From Psychrobacter sp. 4Dc (GTDB lineage Bacteria > Pseudomonadota > Gammaproteobacteria > Pseudomonadales > Moraxellaceae): 64,000 nt of DNA. Position 1 is the stretch's first letter. Every line of letters starts with the position of its first letter. The notes under the pieces were generated by a model. It did not search any database and was not told where the DNA came from. It saw only the letters and a list, made by a program, of their open reading frames with translations. The position numbers were made by a program, and so were the translations under genes. The stretch is taken from contig NZ_PJAT01000065.1 of assembly GCF_002836715.1 (NCBI RefSeq), positions 22,914 to 86,913 of the forward strand. The letters run 5' to 3'. This document shows, in pieces, positions 1-8,125 of the stretch.

Positions 1-189
1 GTAGGTAGTGATAAATCAAAGCTACTATCAGTAACGGTTTGGATTAAAGACATGGCTGACTTTGCTGCTATGAATGAAGTTTATGACCAGTGGTTTGAAG
101 GTATTCAGCCACCGGCTCGCGCTTGTGGTGAGTCAGCTTTAGCACGTCCTGAGCTATTGGTTGAAATGATCGCTATCGCTGCTGAGTAA
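1..189 (+). CDS. RidA/YjgF-family protein, C-terminal part (5' end outside window)
   Basis: An open frame runs from base 1 to a TAA at 187-189 and gives the last 62 residues of a protein. The segments SVTVWIKDMADFAAMNEVYD and PPARACGESALARPELLVEM match the C-terminal half of RidA/YjgF proteins: the PPAR-type arginine binds the substrate carboxylate and the VEM(I)AIA strand closes the trimer interface. RidA proteins hydrolyse reactive enamine/imine intermediates from PLP enzymes. The subgroup (RidA proper or an Rid2-7 relative) cannot be told without the N-terminus. A terminator hairpin follows at 233-267. Confidence 0.8.
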   Translation, partial: VGSDKSKLLSVTVWIKDMADFAAMNEVYDQWFEGIQPPARACGESALARPELLVEMIAIAAE

Positions 190-232
190 AGACTGCTCAT
201 AGTACCTATAGCACCTGTATTAAATAGAAATG

Positions 233-267
233 AAAAAGGCCATGATAATGATATCGTGGCCTTTTTT
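233..267 (+). terminator. Rho-independent terminator of the RidA-like gene
   Basis: A run of A, then GGCCATGATA and its near-perfect complement TATCGTGGCC around a short loop, then six T. It lies 44 bases after the RidA-like stop. The A/T symmetry would let it work in both directions, so it may also end transcripts of the minus-strand crotonase gene. Confidence 0.8.
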
Positions 268-378
268 ATGCTTGGCAATAAGCAAATTTAATTAATGCAA
301 ATCGGTATGCTAGTTTTCTGAACTAAGCATATTCTGTATGATATCAGCTAAGCAATATAATGATTATTATTATAGGAA

Positions 379-1191
379 TTAGCACCCTTTCCATACCGCT
401 CGGCGCTTCTCAATAAATGCATCAATCCCTTCGCCCACATCGTCTGCCATCATATTGCCCGTCATAATTTCACTGGCATAATCATACGCATCTTCGATGT
501 TCATGCTCAGCTGCTTATAAAACATATCTTTGCCAGTTCTCACCGCTACCGGAGACTTGGCAGTGATTACTGTTATCAGTGACTGTAGTGTCTGATCAAG
601 TTGCTCTACTGGCGCAACTCGATTGATCAAGCCATATTGCAAGGCAGTATGCGCGTCGATAAACTCACCCGTAATTAGCATTTCAAACGCTTGCTTACGA
701 GGTAGATTACGGCTGACGGCTACAGCAGGTGTGGAGCAGAACAGTCCAACGTTTATCCCAGAAGTAGCAAATTTTGCATTATCAGCGGCAACGGCTAAGT
801 CACAAGCGGCGACCAGTTGACATCCTGCAGCGGTAGCAATGCCTTGTACTTTTGCAATGACGACTTGTGGCATATGGTTGATGGCAAGCATCATTTTGCT
901 ACATTGCTGGAATAGAGCGCGGTGAAATGCTGCATCTGTGTGCGCGCGCATTTGTTTTAGATTATGACCAGCACAGAATGCCTTGCCTGTCGCTTGAATA
1001 ACCACGACTCTGATCGTATCGTCTTGAACGATATTATCCAGTTCTGCTTGCATGGCAGATAGTACTTCAACGGACAGGGCATTGAATTGTTTGGGTTGGT
1101 TTAAGGTGAGCGTGACGACGCCACTGTCTTTATCGTCTTCTCTAATAACCAGAAGGTCGTCTATGTCTAGAGTAATGTCAGATTGAGTCAT
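379..1191 (-). CDS. Enoyl-CoA hydratase/isomerase family protein, ECHDC3-like
   Basis: A 270-residue crotonase-fold protein. The oxyanion-hole region AFCAGHNLKQM (about residues 71-81) and the second block GIATAAGCQLVAACD (about 117-131) are typical. The overall pattern, including GINVGLFCSTPAVAVSRNLPRKQAFEML, resembles mitochondrial ECHDC3 and its bacterial relatives. The two glutamates that hydrate the double bond in classical enoyl-CoA hydratases appear to be replaced (Gln in GCQ, Gly in the TSGINVG strand), so the reaction is unlikely to be ordinary 2-enoyl-CoA hydration; the CoA-thioester fold is certain, the substrate is not. The start is supported by AAGGA seven bases upstream. It appears to be a single-gene unit. 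Confidence 0.85.
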   Translation of the reverse strand: MTQSDITLDIDDLLVIREDDKDSGVVTLTLNQPKQFNALSVEVLSAMQAELDNIVQDDTIRVVVIQATGKAFCAGHNLKQMRAHTDAAFHRALFQQCSKMMLAINHMPQVVIAKVQGIATAAGCQLVAACDLAVAADNAKFATSGINVGLFCSTPAVAVSRNLPRKQAFEMLITGEFIDAHTALQYGLINRVAPVEQLDQTLQSLITVITAKSPVAVRTGKDMFYKQLSMNIEDAYDYASEIMTGNMMADDVGEGIDAFIEKRRAVWKGC

Positions 1192-1401
1192 TTATCATCC
1201 TTGATAATGGGTTGGTTTATAGTTTTATATATAGCTGACTAAATAGTAGCATGGCTCACATTCTATACAATAGATGGAGCACATAGAAAGCGCACGAAAA
1301 AATAGCGCACTCAGATGATGAGTACGCTATTGGTTTTTCAATCAGATATAAGCTAACTCTATACTAACTTAAATTTATACTAAGCTGTATTTATACTGAA
1401 C

Positions 1402-1902
1402 TTAGTATGCGCCTTCGCTATAGATAAGCTCATAGCTATGGCTGTATATCTCGACGATGTTACCGAACGGGTCTTCCATATAGATCATGCGATAAGGTTT
1501 TTCGCCAGGGTAGTAGTAGCGTGGTTTTTCCATACGCTTTTTACCACCTGCTGCAACCATACGCTCAGCCAGTTCTTCAACATTTGGATCTTGAACGCAG
1601 AAGTGAAAGATACCTGTTTTCCAGTATTCAAAGTTGTTTTCAGGGTTTTCTTGATTTTTAAATTCAAAAATCTCAACACCGATACGGTCACCAGTAGATA
1701 GGTGAGCGATACGAAAGCTGCCCCAACCTGCACCGAATACTTCAGTACACATCTCACCAATCGGGCTGTCATCTTCGACAATCTCAGTTGGTTCCATGAT
1801 GGTGTACCAACCCATCACTTCAGTATAAAATTTTACGGCGGCATCTAAGTCAGGGACTGACAGACCGATGTGCGAAAAGCTTCTTGGATAAACGTTGTTC
1901 AT
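1402..1902 (-). CDS. VOC-superfamily (glyoxalase I/dioxygenase-like) protein
   Basis: A 166-residue single vicinal-oxygen-chelate protein. The N-terminal beta-alpha-beta module begins FSHIGLSVPDLDAAVKFYTEVMGW and the second module contains GIFHFCVQDPNVEELAERM. Candidate metal ligands are His11, a Glu in GVEIFEF (about 78), His in GIFHF (about 99) and Glu in FGNIVEIYS (about 152), the usual H/E/H/E pattern. The family includes glyoxalases, ring-cleavage dioxygenases and antibiotic-binding proteins, and the sequence does not decide between them. It is divergent from a LysR regulator whose start lies 107 bases away, which suggests the regulator controls it. Confidence 0.8.
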   Translation of the reverse strand: MNNVYPRSFSHIGLSVPDLDAAVKFYTEVMGWYTIMEPTEIVEDDSPIGEMCTEVFGAGWGSFRIAHLSTGDRIGVEIFEFKNQENPENNFEYWKTGIFHFCVQDPNVEELAERMVAAGGKKRMEKPRYYYPGEKPYRMIYMEDPFGNIVEIYSHSYELIYSEGAY

Positions 1903-1982
1903 AGCTTGTGTTCCTGTTTGCTGTACTCTTGTTTAACGTGAGGCCAGTATACAAATGCACCGTCATTATGTAAAATTATCAA

Positions 1983-2001
1983 ATACTATATAAATAAGTA
2001 T
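1983..2001. promoter_or_regulatory. Candidate LysR-type operator in the divergent VOC/lysR promoter region
   Basis: An interrupted palindrome ATACT-N9-AGTAT ends eight bases before the lysR ATG and overlaps AT-rich promoter-like DNA. LysR regulators commonly bind T-N11-A dyads between themselves and a divergent target. The dyad is short and the region is AT-rich, so chance is possible. Confidence 0.35.
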
Positions 2002-2009
2002 GAAATATA

Positions 2010-2879
2010 ATGATAAATATCACATGGCTACGAACTTTCTGTACGCTTGCCGAAGTTGGACACTTTACTCGTACGGCTGAACGTCTATATATGACGCAGT
2101 CTGGTGTGAGCCAACACATAAGTAAGTTAGAGGAGCAGCTAGATACAGACTTGTTAATTCGACAAGGAAAGCAGTTCTCATTGACCAATGCAGGTGAGCA
2201 GCTTTATAAAGAAGCAGGCGAGATATTGCAGCGATTATCAAATTTAGAACAGCGTATCGGTGAAGATCCGCCCTATGAAGGATTGGTGCGGTTGATGTCA
2301 CCGGGGAGTGTGGGACTCAAGTTATATCCGCAGCTTTTGTCTTTACAGCAGCAGTATCCAAAACTAGTGATTGATTACCGTTTTGCACCCAATTCTGATA
2401 TTGAGCGGGCGCTGGCAAATCACGAGATTGATATTGGTTTTATGACTGATATCTCAGATGATGAAACGGTTAGTTGCAAACCTATGGCGCAAGAAGCATT
2501 GATACTAGTAACTCCTGCGGCTACAGCAGAGCCTAGCTGGGAGCAGCTTATCGAGCTTGGATTTATCGATCATCCAGATGGCGCCCATCATGCAGGCATG
2601 CTACTGACCGCCAATTACGATCAATTCCAGCATATCAATGACTTTGAGAAAAAGGGCTTTTCGAATCAGATCGGCCTGATACTAGAGCCCGTCAGCAGAG
2701 GAATCGGCTTTACTGTTTTGCCAGCACATGCAGTGGCTGCCTATCCGAAGCCTGAGCTGATTAGCAGTCATCATTTACCAGTTGCCGTTAGCGAAACGCT
2801 ATATCTTGCTGTCAGACGACAGCAGGCACTTTCTAATAGAGTGCATACGGTCCTTGATGAAGTAAAAAAATGGCTATAG
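2010..2879 (+). CDS. LysR-family transcriptional regulator
   Basis: 289 residues, usual LTTR length. The N-terminal winged helix-turn-helix is clear: WLRTFCTLAEVGHFTRTAERL followed by MTQSGVSQHISKLEEQL and the LIRQGKQFSLTNAGEQLY wing. Residues from about 90 form the periplasmic-binding-like effector domain (VRLMSPGSVGLKLYPQLLSLQQQYP...). It probably regulates the divergent VOC gene, and autoregulation is likely. The effector is not predictable. Confidence 0.9.
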   Translation: MINITWLRTFCTLAEVGHFTRTAERLYMTQSGVSQHISKLEEQLDTDLLIRQGKQFSLTNAGEQLYKEAGEILQRLSNLEQRIGEDPPYEGLVRLMSPGSVGLKLYPQLLSLQQQYPKLVIDYRFAPNSDIERALANHEIDIGFMTDISDDETVSCKPMAQEALILVTPAATAEPSWEQLIELGFIDHPDGAHHAGMLLTANYDQFQHINDFEKKGFSNQIGLILEPVSRGIGFTVLPAHAVAAYPKPELISSHHLPVAVSETLYLAVRRQQALSNRVHTVLDEVKKWL

Positions 2880-2898
2880 ACATGTTGAGAATGATAAA

Positions 2899-2942
2899 TG
2901 CACAGCTGACAAAGGGCTAATAAAACGCTCGATAGCTGTGCA
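2899..2942. terminator. Stem-loop between convergent lysR and glycerate kinase genes
   Basis: A perfect 9-bp inverted repeat TGCACAGCT/AGCTGTGCA with a 26-base loop, between convergent genes. There is no T-run on either side, so it may be a factor-dependent end or 3' stabilising structure rather than a classical terminator. Confidence 0.4.
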
Positions 2943-2989
2943 CTTAGTGGAGGATGCTATTGATAAATTGCGACTATGAAAGATTGCGG

Positions 2990-4126
2990 CTATTTTAAAG
3001 TCTGCCCAAGTTTGATACTTGCAGCAATATTAGCAGCAGTAGTTTCAATATTGTTATAAGCAGAGCCTAACACGTTATCAATCGTGTCTACTTTTTGGAT
3101 ACTCGGCATGACCACATCGAACTGACTGGTCTGAGCAGGTTTTAGTCCATCGACGCTGCCGCAGATAGCGATGACAGGTGTACGGCTAGCCTTAGCGATT
3201 TGGCTGATACCGCCTGCCACTTTACCCATGGCGGTTTGCGCATCAAGCTTACCTTCGCCAGTGATGACGAGATCTGCCTCTGCGATATGCTGTGACAGGT
3301 GAGCCACTTCGGCAACCGTATCAAAGCCTGACTTTAGCTGAGCTTGAAAGAAAGTCATCATCGCATAGCCAAGACCGCCAGCAGCGCCAGCGCCTTCAAC
3401 GTATTGACAGTCTTCATAGCCATGCTGTCCACATATGGTCGCAAAGTGACTGAGTGCCTTGTCCAAAGTATTAACCTGCTCTGGGCAAGCGCCTTTTTGT
3501 GGCCCAAACACTGCGCTTGCACCCAGCAGACCGCATAACGGATTGGTCACATCACAAGCAACTTCAAATACCGTGTCTGATATCCTTGCATGCAGGCTAG
3601 TATTATCGAGCTTATGTAGGCTGGCAAGTGCGCCACCACCATGAGTGAGTAGGCTATCATTGATGTCATGAAATGTTATGCCTAACGCCATTAGCATACC
3701 AAGTCCTGCATCATTGGTTGCGCTACCACCCAGACCAATGACGATACGCTTAGCACCTTCTTCTAACGCATCTTCGATCAGCTCCCCAACACCATAACTA
3801 CTCGCAATAACGGGATTACGCTCATCAGCTGTCAGTAGGTGCAATCCGCAGGCTTGAGCCACTTCGATAACAGCAGTCGCGTCAGGCAATAACAGATACT
3901 TTGCCGTAATCGGTCTCATTAATGGGTCATGTACTCTGACTTCTTTCCAGCGCCCGCCCAATACATAAGACAATACCGCTGAGGTACCTTCACCGCCATC
4001 GGCCATTGGCAACAGCTTGTAGTCAGCATCTGGAAACACTTGACTAAAGCCAGATTGAATGGCGTGGCACACGTCCAGTGCTTCTAAACTTTCTTTAAAC
4101 GAGTCAGGGGCGATCAAAATTTTCAT
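2990..4126 (-). CDS. Glycerate kinase (GlxK/GarK type)
   Basis: 378 residues, normal length for the bacterial glycerate kinase family that phosphorylates D-glycerate with ATP (the E. coli enzymes yield 2-phosphoglycerate). The start MKILIAPDSFKESLEALDVC, the MADGGEGT motif (about residues 43-50), GLGGSATNDAG-type glycine-rich segment (about 131-141) and the late VITGEGKLDAQT motif (about 285-296) are family hallmarks. It follows a GntP-type permease on the same strand by about 110 bases. Together they would import glycerate and feed it into lower glycolysis. The internal gap contains inverted repeats, so the two may not be strictly co-transcribed. Confidence 0.92.
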   Translation of the reverse strand: MKILIAPDSFKESLEALDVCHAIQSGFSQVFPDADYKLLPMADGGEGTSAVLSYVLGGRWKEVRVHDPLMRPITAKYLLLPDATAVIEVAQACGLHLLTADERNPVIASSYGVGELIEDALEEGAKRIVIGLGGSATNDAGLGMLMALGITFHDINDSLLTHGGGALASLHKLDNTSLHARISDTVFEVACDVTNPLCGLLGASAVFGPQKGACPEQVNTLDKALSHFATICGQHGYEDCQYVEGAGAAGGLGYAMMTFFQAQLKSGFDTVAEVAHLSQHIAEADLVITGEGKLDAQTAMGKVAGGISQIAKASRTPVIAICGSVDGLKPAQTSQFDVVMPSIQKVDTIDNVLGSAYNNIETTAANIAASIKLGQTLK

Positions 4127-4148
4127 ACGGCTCTCTTTGAATATCTTA

Positions 4149-4185
4149 ATGACACGATCATTGCGATAGTGTCATGTTTTAAAAC
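4149..4185. repeat. Adjacent inverted repeats between permease and glycerate kinase genes
   Basis: A perfect 7-bp repeat ATGACAC/GTGTCAT with 13-base spacer is followed directly by the palindrome GTTTTAAAAC. They lie upstream of the glycerate kinase start and downstream of the permease. They could be an operator, an intercistronic processing hairpin or an attenuator; the sequence does not decide. Confidence 0.4.
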
Positions 4186-4238
4186 GTTTATTTAGCAATC
4201 ATCAAATAAACGTCTGTACAAGTACCCAATCTCATGAA

Positions 4239-5594
4239 CTAGATAAACACTAGGGTCAACAACCAGATAAATACGATGCTAGTCACACCCTGGATACCAG
4301 TAGCCATTGAATGAGCCTTGTACGCTTGTGCGACACTCATGCGACTAAACTGGCTAACAATCCAAAAGAAGCTGTCATTGGCATGTGAGATGGTCATGGC
4401 ACCGGCACCAATTGCCATCACGCAGAACACACGTCCAAGTTCGCTGTCTAGGCCAATCTGACTCAATAGTGGGGCAACCATAGCAGAAGTAGTAACCAAT
4501 GCAACTGTGGTTGAGCCTTGTGCTGTTTTTAGCGCAGCAGAAACGATAAATGGCATGAAGATACCTAAACCCAAGGCCGATAGCGTCGAACCTAAATAAT
4601 CGCCAATCGGCGTCACTTTTAGCATGGCACCAAATGCGCCACCAGCACCAGTGATCAATAGGATAGGGGCTGCTACTACCAAACCTTGCGAGATACTATC
4701 GCTGATTTCTTGCGTTTTTTGGCTTGATTTAATCAAGAAAAAGGATAAGAACAAACCGATAAGTAGTGCAGTAAGCGGATTACCAATGAATATCAAAATC
4801 TCCGCTACCATGCTACTACCAAACGGTGCGCTTGGGAAATTAGCAACCGAAGACAGGCAGATTAATATGATAGGAACGATAATCGGCAAGAAAGCCATTG
4901 TCGCTGAAGGCAAATGGCTGTAATCGTCACGAGTTTTCATTCCTTCAGGCATTGCTGCTGGAGCATCTGCCGCATTGATATTGTCAGGAGTAGCGTTAAG
5001 GAAGCGATTAGACCACCACCAGCCAGCCAGTACTGCAACTGCTGTCACGACCACACCGACCATGATGACTAAACCCAAATTTGACTCTAGACCTAAGTTA
5101 CCTGCCGCTGCGATTGGGCCTGGCGTCGGTGGGACAAAGGTATGGGTGGCATATAGACCAGTTGCCAAGGCAATGCTCATCGCGACACTTGATACATGTA
5201 AGCGCTCAGCTAAAGACTCTTTTAGAGAGTTTAAGATAATATAGCCAGAGTCACAAAATACAGGGATCGAAACGACCGCACCGACGATAGACATGGTCAA
5301 AGTAGGGAAGCGTGGCCCCAATACTTTAATAACGGACTCTGCCATTACGATAGCAGCACCCGTTTTTTCAAGAATTAAGCCAATAATCGTGCCAAATACA
5401 ATCACAAGACCGATATAGCCTAAGATACCACCGAAACCATCAGAGATCGTTTTTGCGACCGTGTTAAGTGGTACTTGATAAAATAGCGCGACCAAAAAAG
5501 CAGACAAGATCAATACTAAAAAAGGATGCCACTTTAGTTTTGCGGTAGCGAAAATAATAAAAAGAATGGTCAGCACAAGCCAAAATACAATCAT
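4239..5594 (-). CDS. GntP-family permease, probable glycerate or sugar-acid:H+ symporter
   Basis: About 451 residues with many hydrophobic segments from the first residues on (IVFWLVLTILFIIFATAKLKWHPFLVLILSAFLVALFY). Family signatures include SDGFGGILGYIGLVIVFGTIIGLILEKTGAA, ATHTFVPPTPGPIAAAGNLG (about 153-172) and the C-terminal ISHANDSFFWIVSQF motif, all typical of gluconate:H+ symporters. The neighbouring glycerate kinase suggests glycerate or a related hydroxy acid as substrate (inference). ATG at 5594 is preferred over a GTG one codon upstream. Confidence 0.9.
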   Translation of the reverse strand: MIVFWLVLTILFIIFATAKLKWHPFLVLILSAFLVALFYQVPLNTVAKTISDGFGGILGYIGLVIVFGTIIGLILEKTGAAIVMAESVIKVLGPRFPTLTMSIVGAVVSIPVFCDSGYIILNSLKESLAERLHVSSVAMSIALATGLYATHTFVPPTPGPIAAAGNLGLESNLGLVIMVGVVVTAVAVLAGWWWSNRFLNATPDNINAADAPAAMPEGMKTRDDYSHLPSATMAFLPIIVPIILICLSSVANFPSAPFGSSMVAEILIFIGNPLTALLIGLFLSFFLIKSSQKTQEISDSISQGLVVAAPILLITGAGGAFGAMLKVTPIGDYLGSTLSALGLGIFMPFIVSAALKTAQGSTTVALVTTSAMVAPLLSQIGLDSELGRVFCVMAIGAGAMTISHANDSFFWIVSQFSRMSVAQAYKAHSMATGIQGVTSIVFIWLLTLVFI

Positions 5595-5957
5595 CACTGT
5601 CTCAATATGGTTTATATCTTAATTGATTACCAATGCAATATAGTCAATTATATCGAGATTAAATACGGTATATAGCTTGCTAATTCTACTTTGCGTAGTG
5701 CTTGCAAGTGCTTTTACCATATCTACATTTAAACGATATTGGACCAACTATCTGCATCACTAACGATACGAAATTTTAAAGGGGCATATTTTATAGCAAA
5801 TAGACGCCGCTAGGAAATAGATTCGTTAAATAGTTGGCGCTGTTGACAAAAAATTGAGAGATACTTAATTTTAAAATGACGGAAATCAGTAAGAAAACGT
5901 CGAAGAGGTGTGTGGAAATACTTGTATAACTAGCAATTGCTAATACTTCAAACCAAA
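5595..5957. other. Intergenic region upstream of the GntP permease
   Basis: AT-rich, no convincing coding frame or structured RNA seen. It should carry the permease promoter on the minus strand, but I could not pick out an unambiguous -10/-35 pair. Confidence 0.4.
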
Positions 5958-5988
5958 AAAAACTGGCCATCTATAATGACCAGTTTTT
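5958..5988 (-). terminator. Terminator of the 79-aa orphan gene
   Basis: A 9-bp stem AAAAACTGG/CCAGTTTTT with three further internal pairs beyond one mismatch; read on the minus strand it is followed by a run of eight T. It lies about 75 bases after the stop of the minus-strand gene at 6064. Confidence 0.75.
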
Positions 5989-6063
5989 GTCTAAACAATA
6001 TTTACCTACCTGAGTAATGATTATTTTTAGAATAGGTATTCTAAGGAGTGCCCTGATTGACAG

Positions 6064-6303
6064 TTAGGCAATCTTATCAAAAAAAGCTTTGTTATTGGTA
6101 GCAGTTGCAGTATCAAAGCTGACGTAAATGCCTTGATCATCCAACGTGGCATACCAATGATCATCATTGCCACTGGTCAGCAGCTGAAAGTATTTGTCAT
6201 TGACTATTCTGCCAACTGTATACACCTCACCTTCGGAGTAGTATGCATTACCTTGAGTACAGATAAGCTTGTCATTGGTATGAATGTTATGATTTTCTTT
6301 CAT
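6064..6303 (-). CDS. Small hypothetical protein, 79 aa
   Basis: A short acidic, soluble-looking protein with no signal peptide or membrane segment. The middle (GEVYTVGRIVNDKYFQLLTS) reads like a small all-beta fold, reminiscent of short SH3/KOW-like barrels, but I do not recognise a family. It is likely real because it has its own terminator and sits alone in non-coding DNA. ATG start with only a weak AGGG upstream. Confidence 0.6.
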   Translation of the reverse strand: MKENHNIHTNDKLICTQGNAYYSEGEVYTVGRIVNDKYFQLLTSGNDDHWYATLDDQGIYVSFDTATATNNKAFFDKIA

Positions 6304-6597
6304 GTTCTTGCGCCCTATTAGTACATTAGATAGCAGTAGATTATCAATTCTGCTAATAGTAATAAAGATGATTATATAGGCAGTATCTTGTTGTTTGGTA
6401 TAGCGTTTTTAAGGCAATTGTTGCATTCAGTTACTACAGTATTGCATAGATAACACCGTTATCATAGCAATAGATTTTTTGAAAATCCTAAGCTGTTTAG
6501 GAATATATAAAATCCTAATTTATCGAGATAAAGGAGTGCAAGTTAGTGATATAAGTAGTCTAAATACATAGACTCTAATGTCAAAAATGACGCACGT
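6304..6597. other. Intergenic region between the orphan gene and the rplI terminator
   Basis: AT-rich DNA with no gene seen. The only structure noted is a small dyad TCCTAA (6486-6491)/TTAGGA (6497-6502). It should hold the promoter of the minus-strand orphan gene. Confidence 0.35.
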
Positions 6598-6629
6598 AAA
6601 AAGCCAGCAACCTAAGTTGCTGGCTTTTT
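6598..6629 (-). terminator. Terminator of the rpsF-rpsR-rplI operon
   Basis: Strong stem AAAAGCCAGCAA/TTGCTGGCTTTT with a six-base loop and flanking A and T runs, about 28 bases after the rplI stop. Symmetric, so bidirectional in principle. Confidence 0.9.
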
Positions 6630-6656
6630 GCATACTGAGTCTAACTATATAGAAGA

Positions 6657-7163
6657 TTACTCTTCAGAATAGTCCTCTTCAGCAGCTTCTTCGTCAGCTG
6701 AATCTTCGTTGTTACCATCTTCAGAAAGAATAGTAACTAAGATGCTAGCAGTAACGTCATGATGCAATTGGATATCAACATTGTATTCGCCAACTTGACG
6801 TAGAGTGCCTTCAGGTAGCTTGATTTCAGCACGGTCTACTTCTAGACCTGAGTTAGTCAATGCTTCAGCGATATCGCGAGTACCGATAGAGCCGAATAGC
6901 TTGCCTTCGTCACCTGATTTAGCACGCATGATAACATTAACGTCAGTCAATGCATCAGCACGCTCTTGAGCAACAGCGATCTCTTTTGCTTCTTCAGCTT
7001 CAAGTTCAGCACGACGTGCTTCGAACTTTTCAATGTTAGCTTTAGTAGCAGGTAGCGCTTTGCCCTGAGGGATAAGAAAGTTACGTCCGTAACCTGGTTT
7101 TACATCGACAGTTTCACCGAGTTTACCAAGGTTGACGATACGCTGTAACAAAATAATTTGCAT
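6657..7163 (-). CDS. rplI: 50S ribosomal protein L9
   Basis: 168 residues. The N-terminal domain [36 protein letters not shown] is the L9 signature that binds domain V of 23S rRNA at the base of the L1 stalk; the long connecting helix ([21 protein letters not shown]) and the C-terminal domain ([20 protein letters not shown]) follow. It is about 20 residues longer than E. coli L9 because of a very acidic tail rich in Glu and Asp. Last gene of the rpsF-rpsR-rplI operon, 20 bases after rpsR. Confidence 0.98.
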   Translation of the reverse strand: MQIILLQRIVNLGKLGETVDVKPGYGRNFLIPQGKALPATKANIEKFEARRAELEAEEAKEIAVAQERADALTDVNVIMRAKSGDEGKLFGSIGTRDIAEALTNSGLEVDRAEIKLPEGTLRQVGEYNVDIQLHHDVTASILVTILSEDGNNEDSADEEAAEEDYSEE

Positions 7164-7183
7164 GAGTCATTCCTAGTTAGCGG

Positions 7184-7414
7184 TTAACCTTGATGGTTAT
7201 CAGTGTATGGAAGTAGCGATAAATAACGAGCTTGCTTGATAGCAGTCGCTAATTGACGCTGATATTTAGTAGATGTACCAGTAATACGGCTTGGTACGAT
7301 TTTACCATTATCACTAATGTACTGTTTTAGCAATTCAACATCTTTATAGTCGATGTGAGTGATGCCTTCAGCAGTGAAACGGCAGAATTTGCGACGGCGA
7401 TAGAAACGTGCCAT
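7184..7414 (-). CDS. rpsR: 30S ribosomal protein S18
   Basis: 76 residues, full length. [18 protein letters not shown] at the N-terminus and the [19 protein letters not shown] and [23 protein letters not shown] blocks are those of S18, which pairs with S6 on the 30S platform. A strong AAAGGAG precedes the ATG. It lies 16 bases after rpsF. The S6:S18 dimer is the expected ligand of the leader RNA upstream of rpsF. Confidence 0.98.
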   Translation of the reverse strand: MARFYRRRKFCRFTAEGITHIDYKDVELLKQYISDNGKIVPSRITGTSTKYQRQLATAIKQARYLSLLPYTDNHQG

Positions 7415-7430
7415 GAGTATTCTCCTTTAA

Positions 7431-7835
7431 TTAGTCTTCACTGTTGTCGTTGTCGTCATTATCGTTTTCACGATTATCTGGACGACGAGTAGTTGCTTTG
7501 CGTGCGCGTTTTTCATCGGCATTCTTGGCTAACTGCGACTCTTCAGTGACAGCTTCGTCACGGCGCATAACTAGACTACGAATGATCGCGTCGTTATAAC
7601 GGAATAATTCTTCAAGTTCAGCTAAAGTTTCACCGTCAGTTTCAATGTTGAAAAGAACGTAATGAGCTTTGTGAATCTTGTTGATTGGATAAGCCAGTTG
7701 ACGACGGCCCCAATCCTCTAGACGATGGATAACACCGTTGTTGTCTTGAACTAACTTGATATAGCGCTCAACCATGCCGACCACTTGGTCGCTTTGGTCT
7801 GGGTGTACAAGTAACACCAGTTCGTAATGTCGCAT
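7431..7835 (-). CDS. rpsF: 30S ribosomal protein S6
   Basis: 134 residues. [18 protein letters not shown], the [23 protein letters not shown] core and [15 protein letters not shown] are diagnostic of S6. The C-terminus is long, Arg-rich and then Asn/Asp/Glu-rich, and may be a substrate for RimK-type glutamylation as in E. coli (family knowledge, not shown here). First gene of the operon. The SD AAGGAG lies five bases before the ATG and is the 3' arm of a leader hairpin, so translation is probably autoregulated. Confidence 0.98.
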   Translation of the reverse strand: MRHYELVLLVHPDQSDQVVGMVERYIKLVQDNNGVIHRLEDWGRRQLAYPINKIHKAHYVLFNIETDGETLAELEELFRYNDAIIRSLVMRRDEAVTEESQLAKNADEKRARKATTRRPDNRENDNDDNDNSED

Positions 7836-7840
7836 TATGA

Positions 7841-7886
7841 CTCCTTACGGATTAGTAGCTATTAACCCTATGTTAATAGCAAGGAG
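7841..7886 (-). promoter_or_regulatory. S6:S18-type ribosomal protein leader sequestering the rpsF SD
   Basis: On the minus strand the leader reads CTCCTT (7886-7881), a perfect 9-bp hairpin GCTATTAAC/GTTAATAGC with a five-base loop (7880-7858), an 11-base one-sided bulge TACTAATCCGT (7857-7847), and AAGGAG (7846-7841), the rpsF SD. CTCCTT can pair with the SD, closing a stem around the hairpin. The bulge contains CCG, the trinucleotide conserved in S6:S18 leader RNAs that mimics the 16S h22 site. The arrangement fits feedback repression by the S6:S18 dimer. Confidence 0.8.
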
Positions 7887-7962
7887 ATTTATAAGGTAAG
7901 CCCAATTCTAGTCATATTTTATAAAAAACAATCAAGAATAAGCTTAGTTTATAAAGCGCCGT

Positions 7963-7991
7963 ATTATAACAGTACTCGGCAACTAACACAA
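7963..7991 (-). promoter_or_regulatory. Probable sigma-70 promoter of the rpsF operon
   Basis: On the minus strand TTGTGT (7991-7986), a 17-base spacer and a consensus TATAAT (7968-7963). Transcription would begin near 7955, giving an upstream leader of about 120 bases that contains the S6:S18-type structure. Confidence 0.55.
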
Positions 7992-8053
7992 AGGTTAATC
8001 ACTAAGCTACTGCCAATAAAATATAAAAAGAGGCTAAATAGGCTTTGATAAAT

Positions 8054-8083
8054 AAAAAAGCCGCGATAGTACGCAGCTTTTTT
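8054..8083 (-). terminator. Terminator of the GYF/RDD protein gene
   Basis: Symmetric hairpin AAAAAAGC-C-GCG-loop-CGC-A-GCTTTTTT, about 43 bases after the stop of the minus-strand gene at 8126. Confidence 0.8.
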
Positions 8084-8125
8084 AAGTATAACGAGCTATA
8101 AAACCAATAGCCAAATCAAATACTG

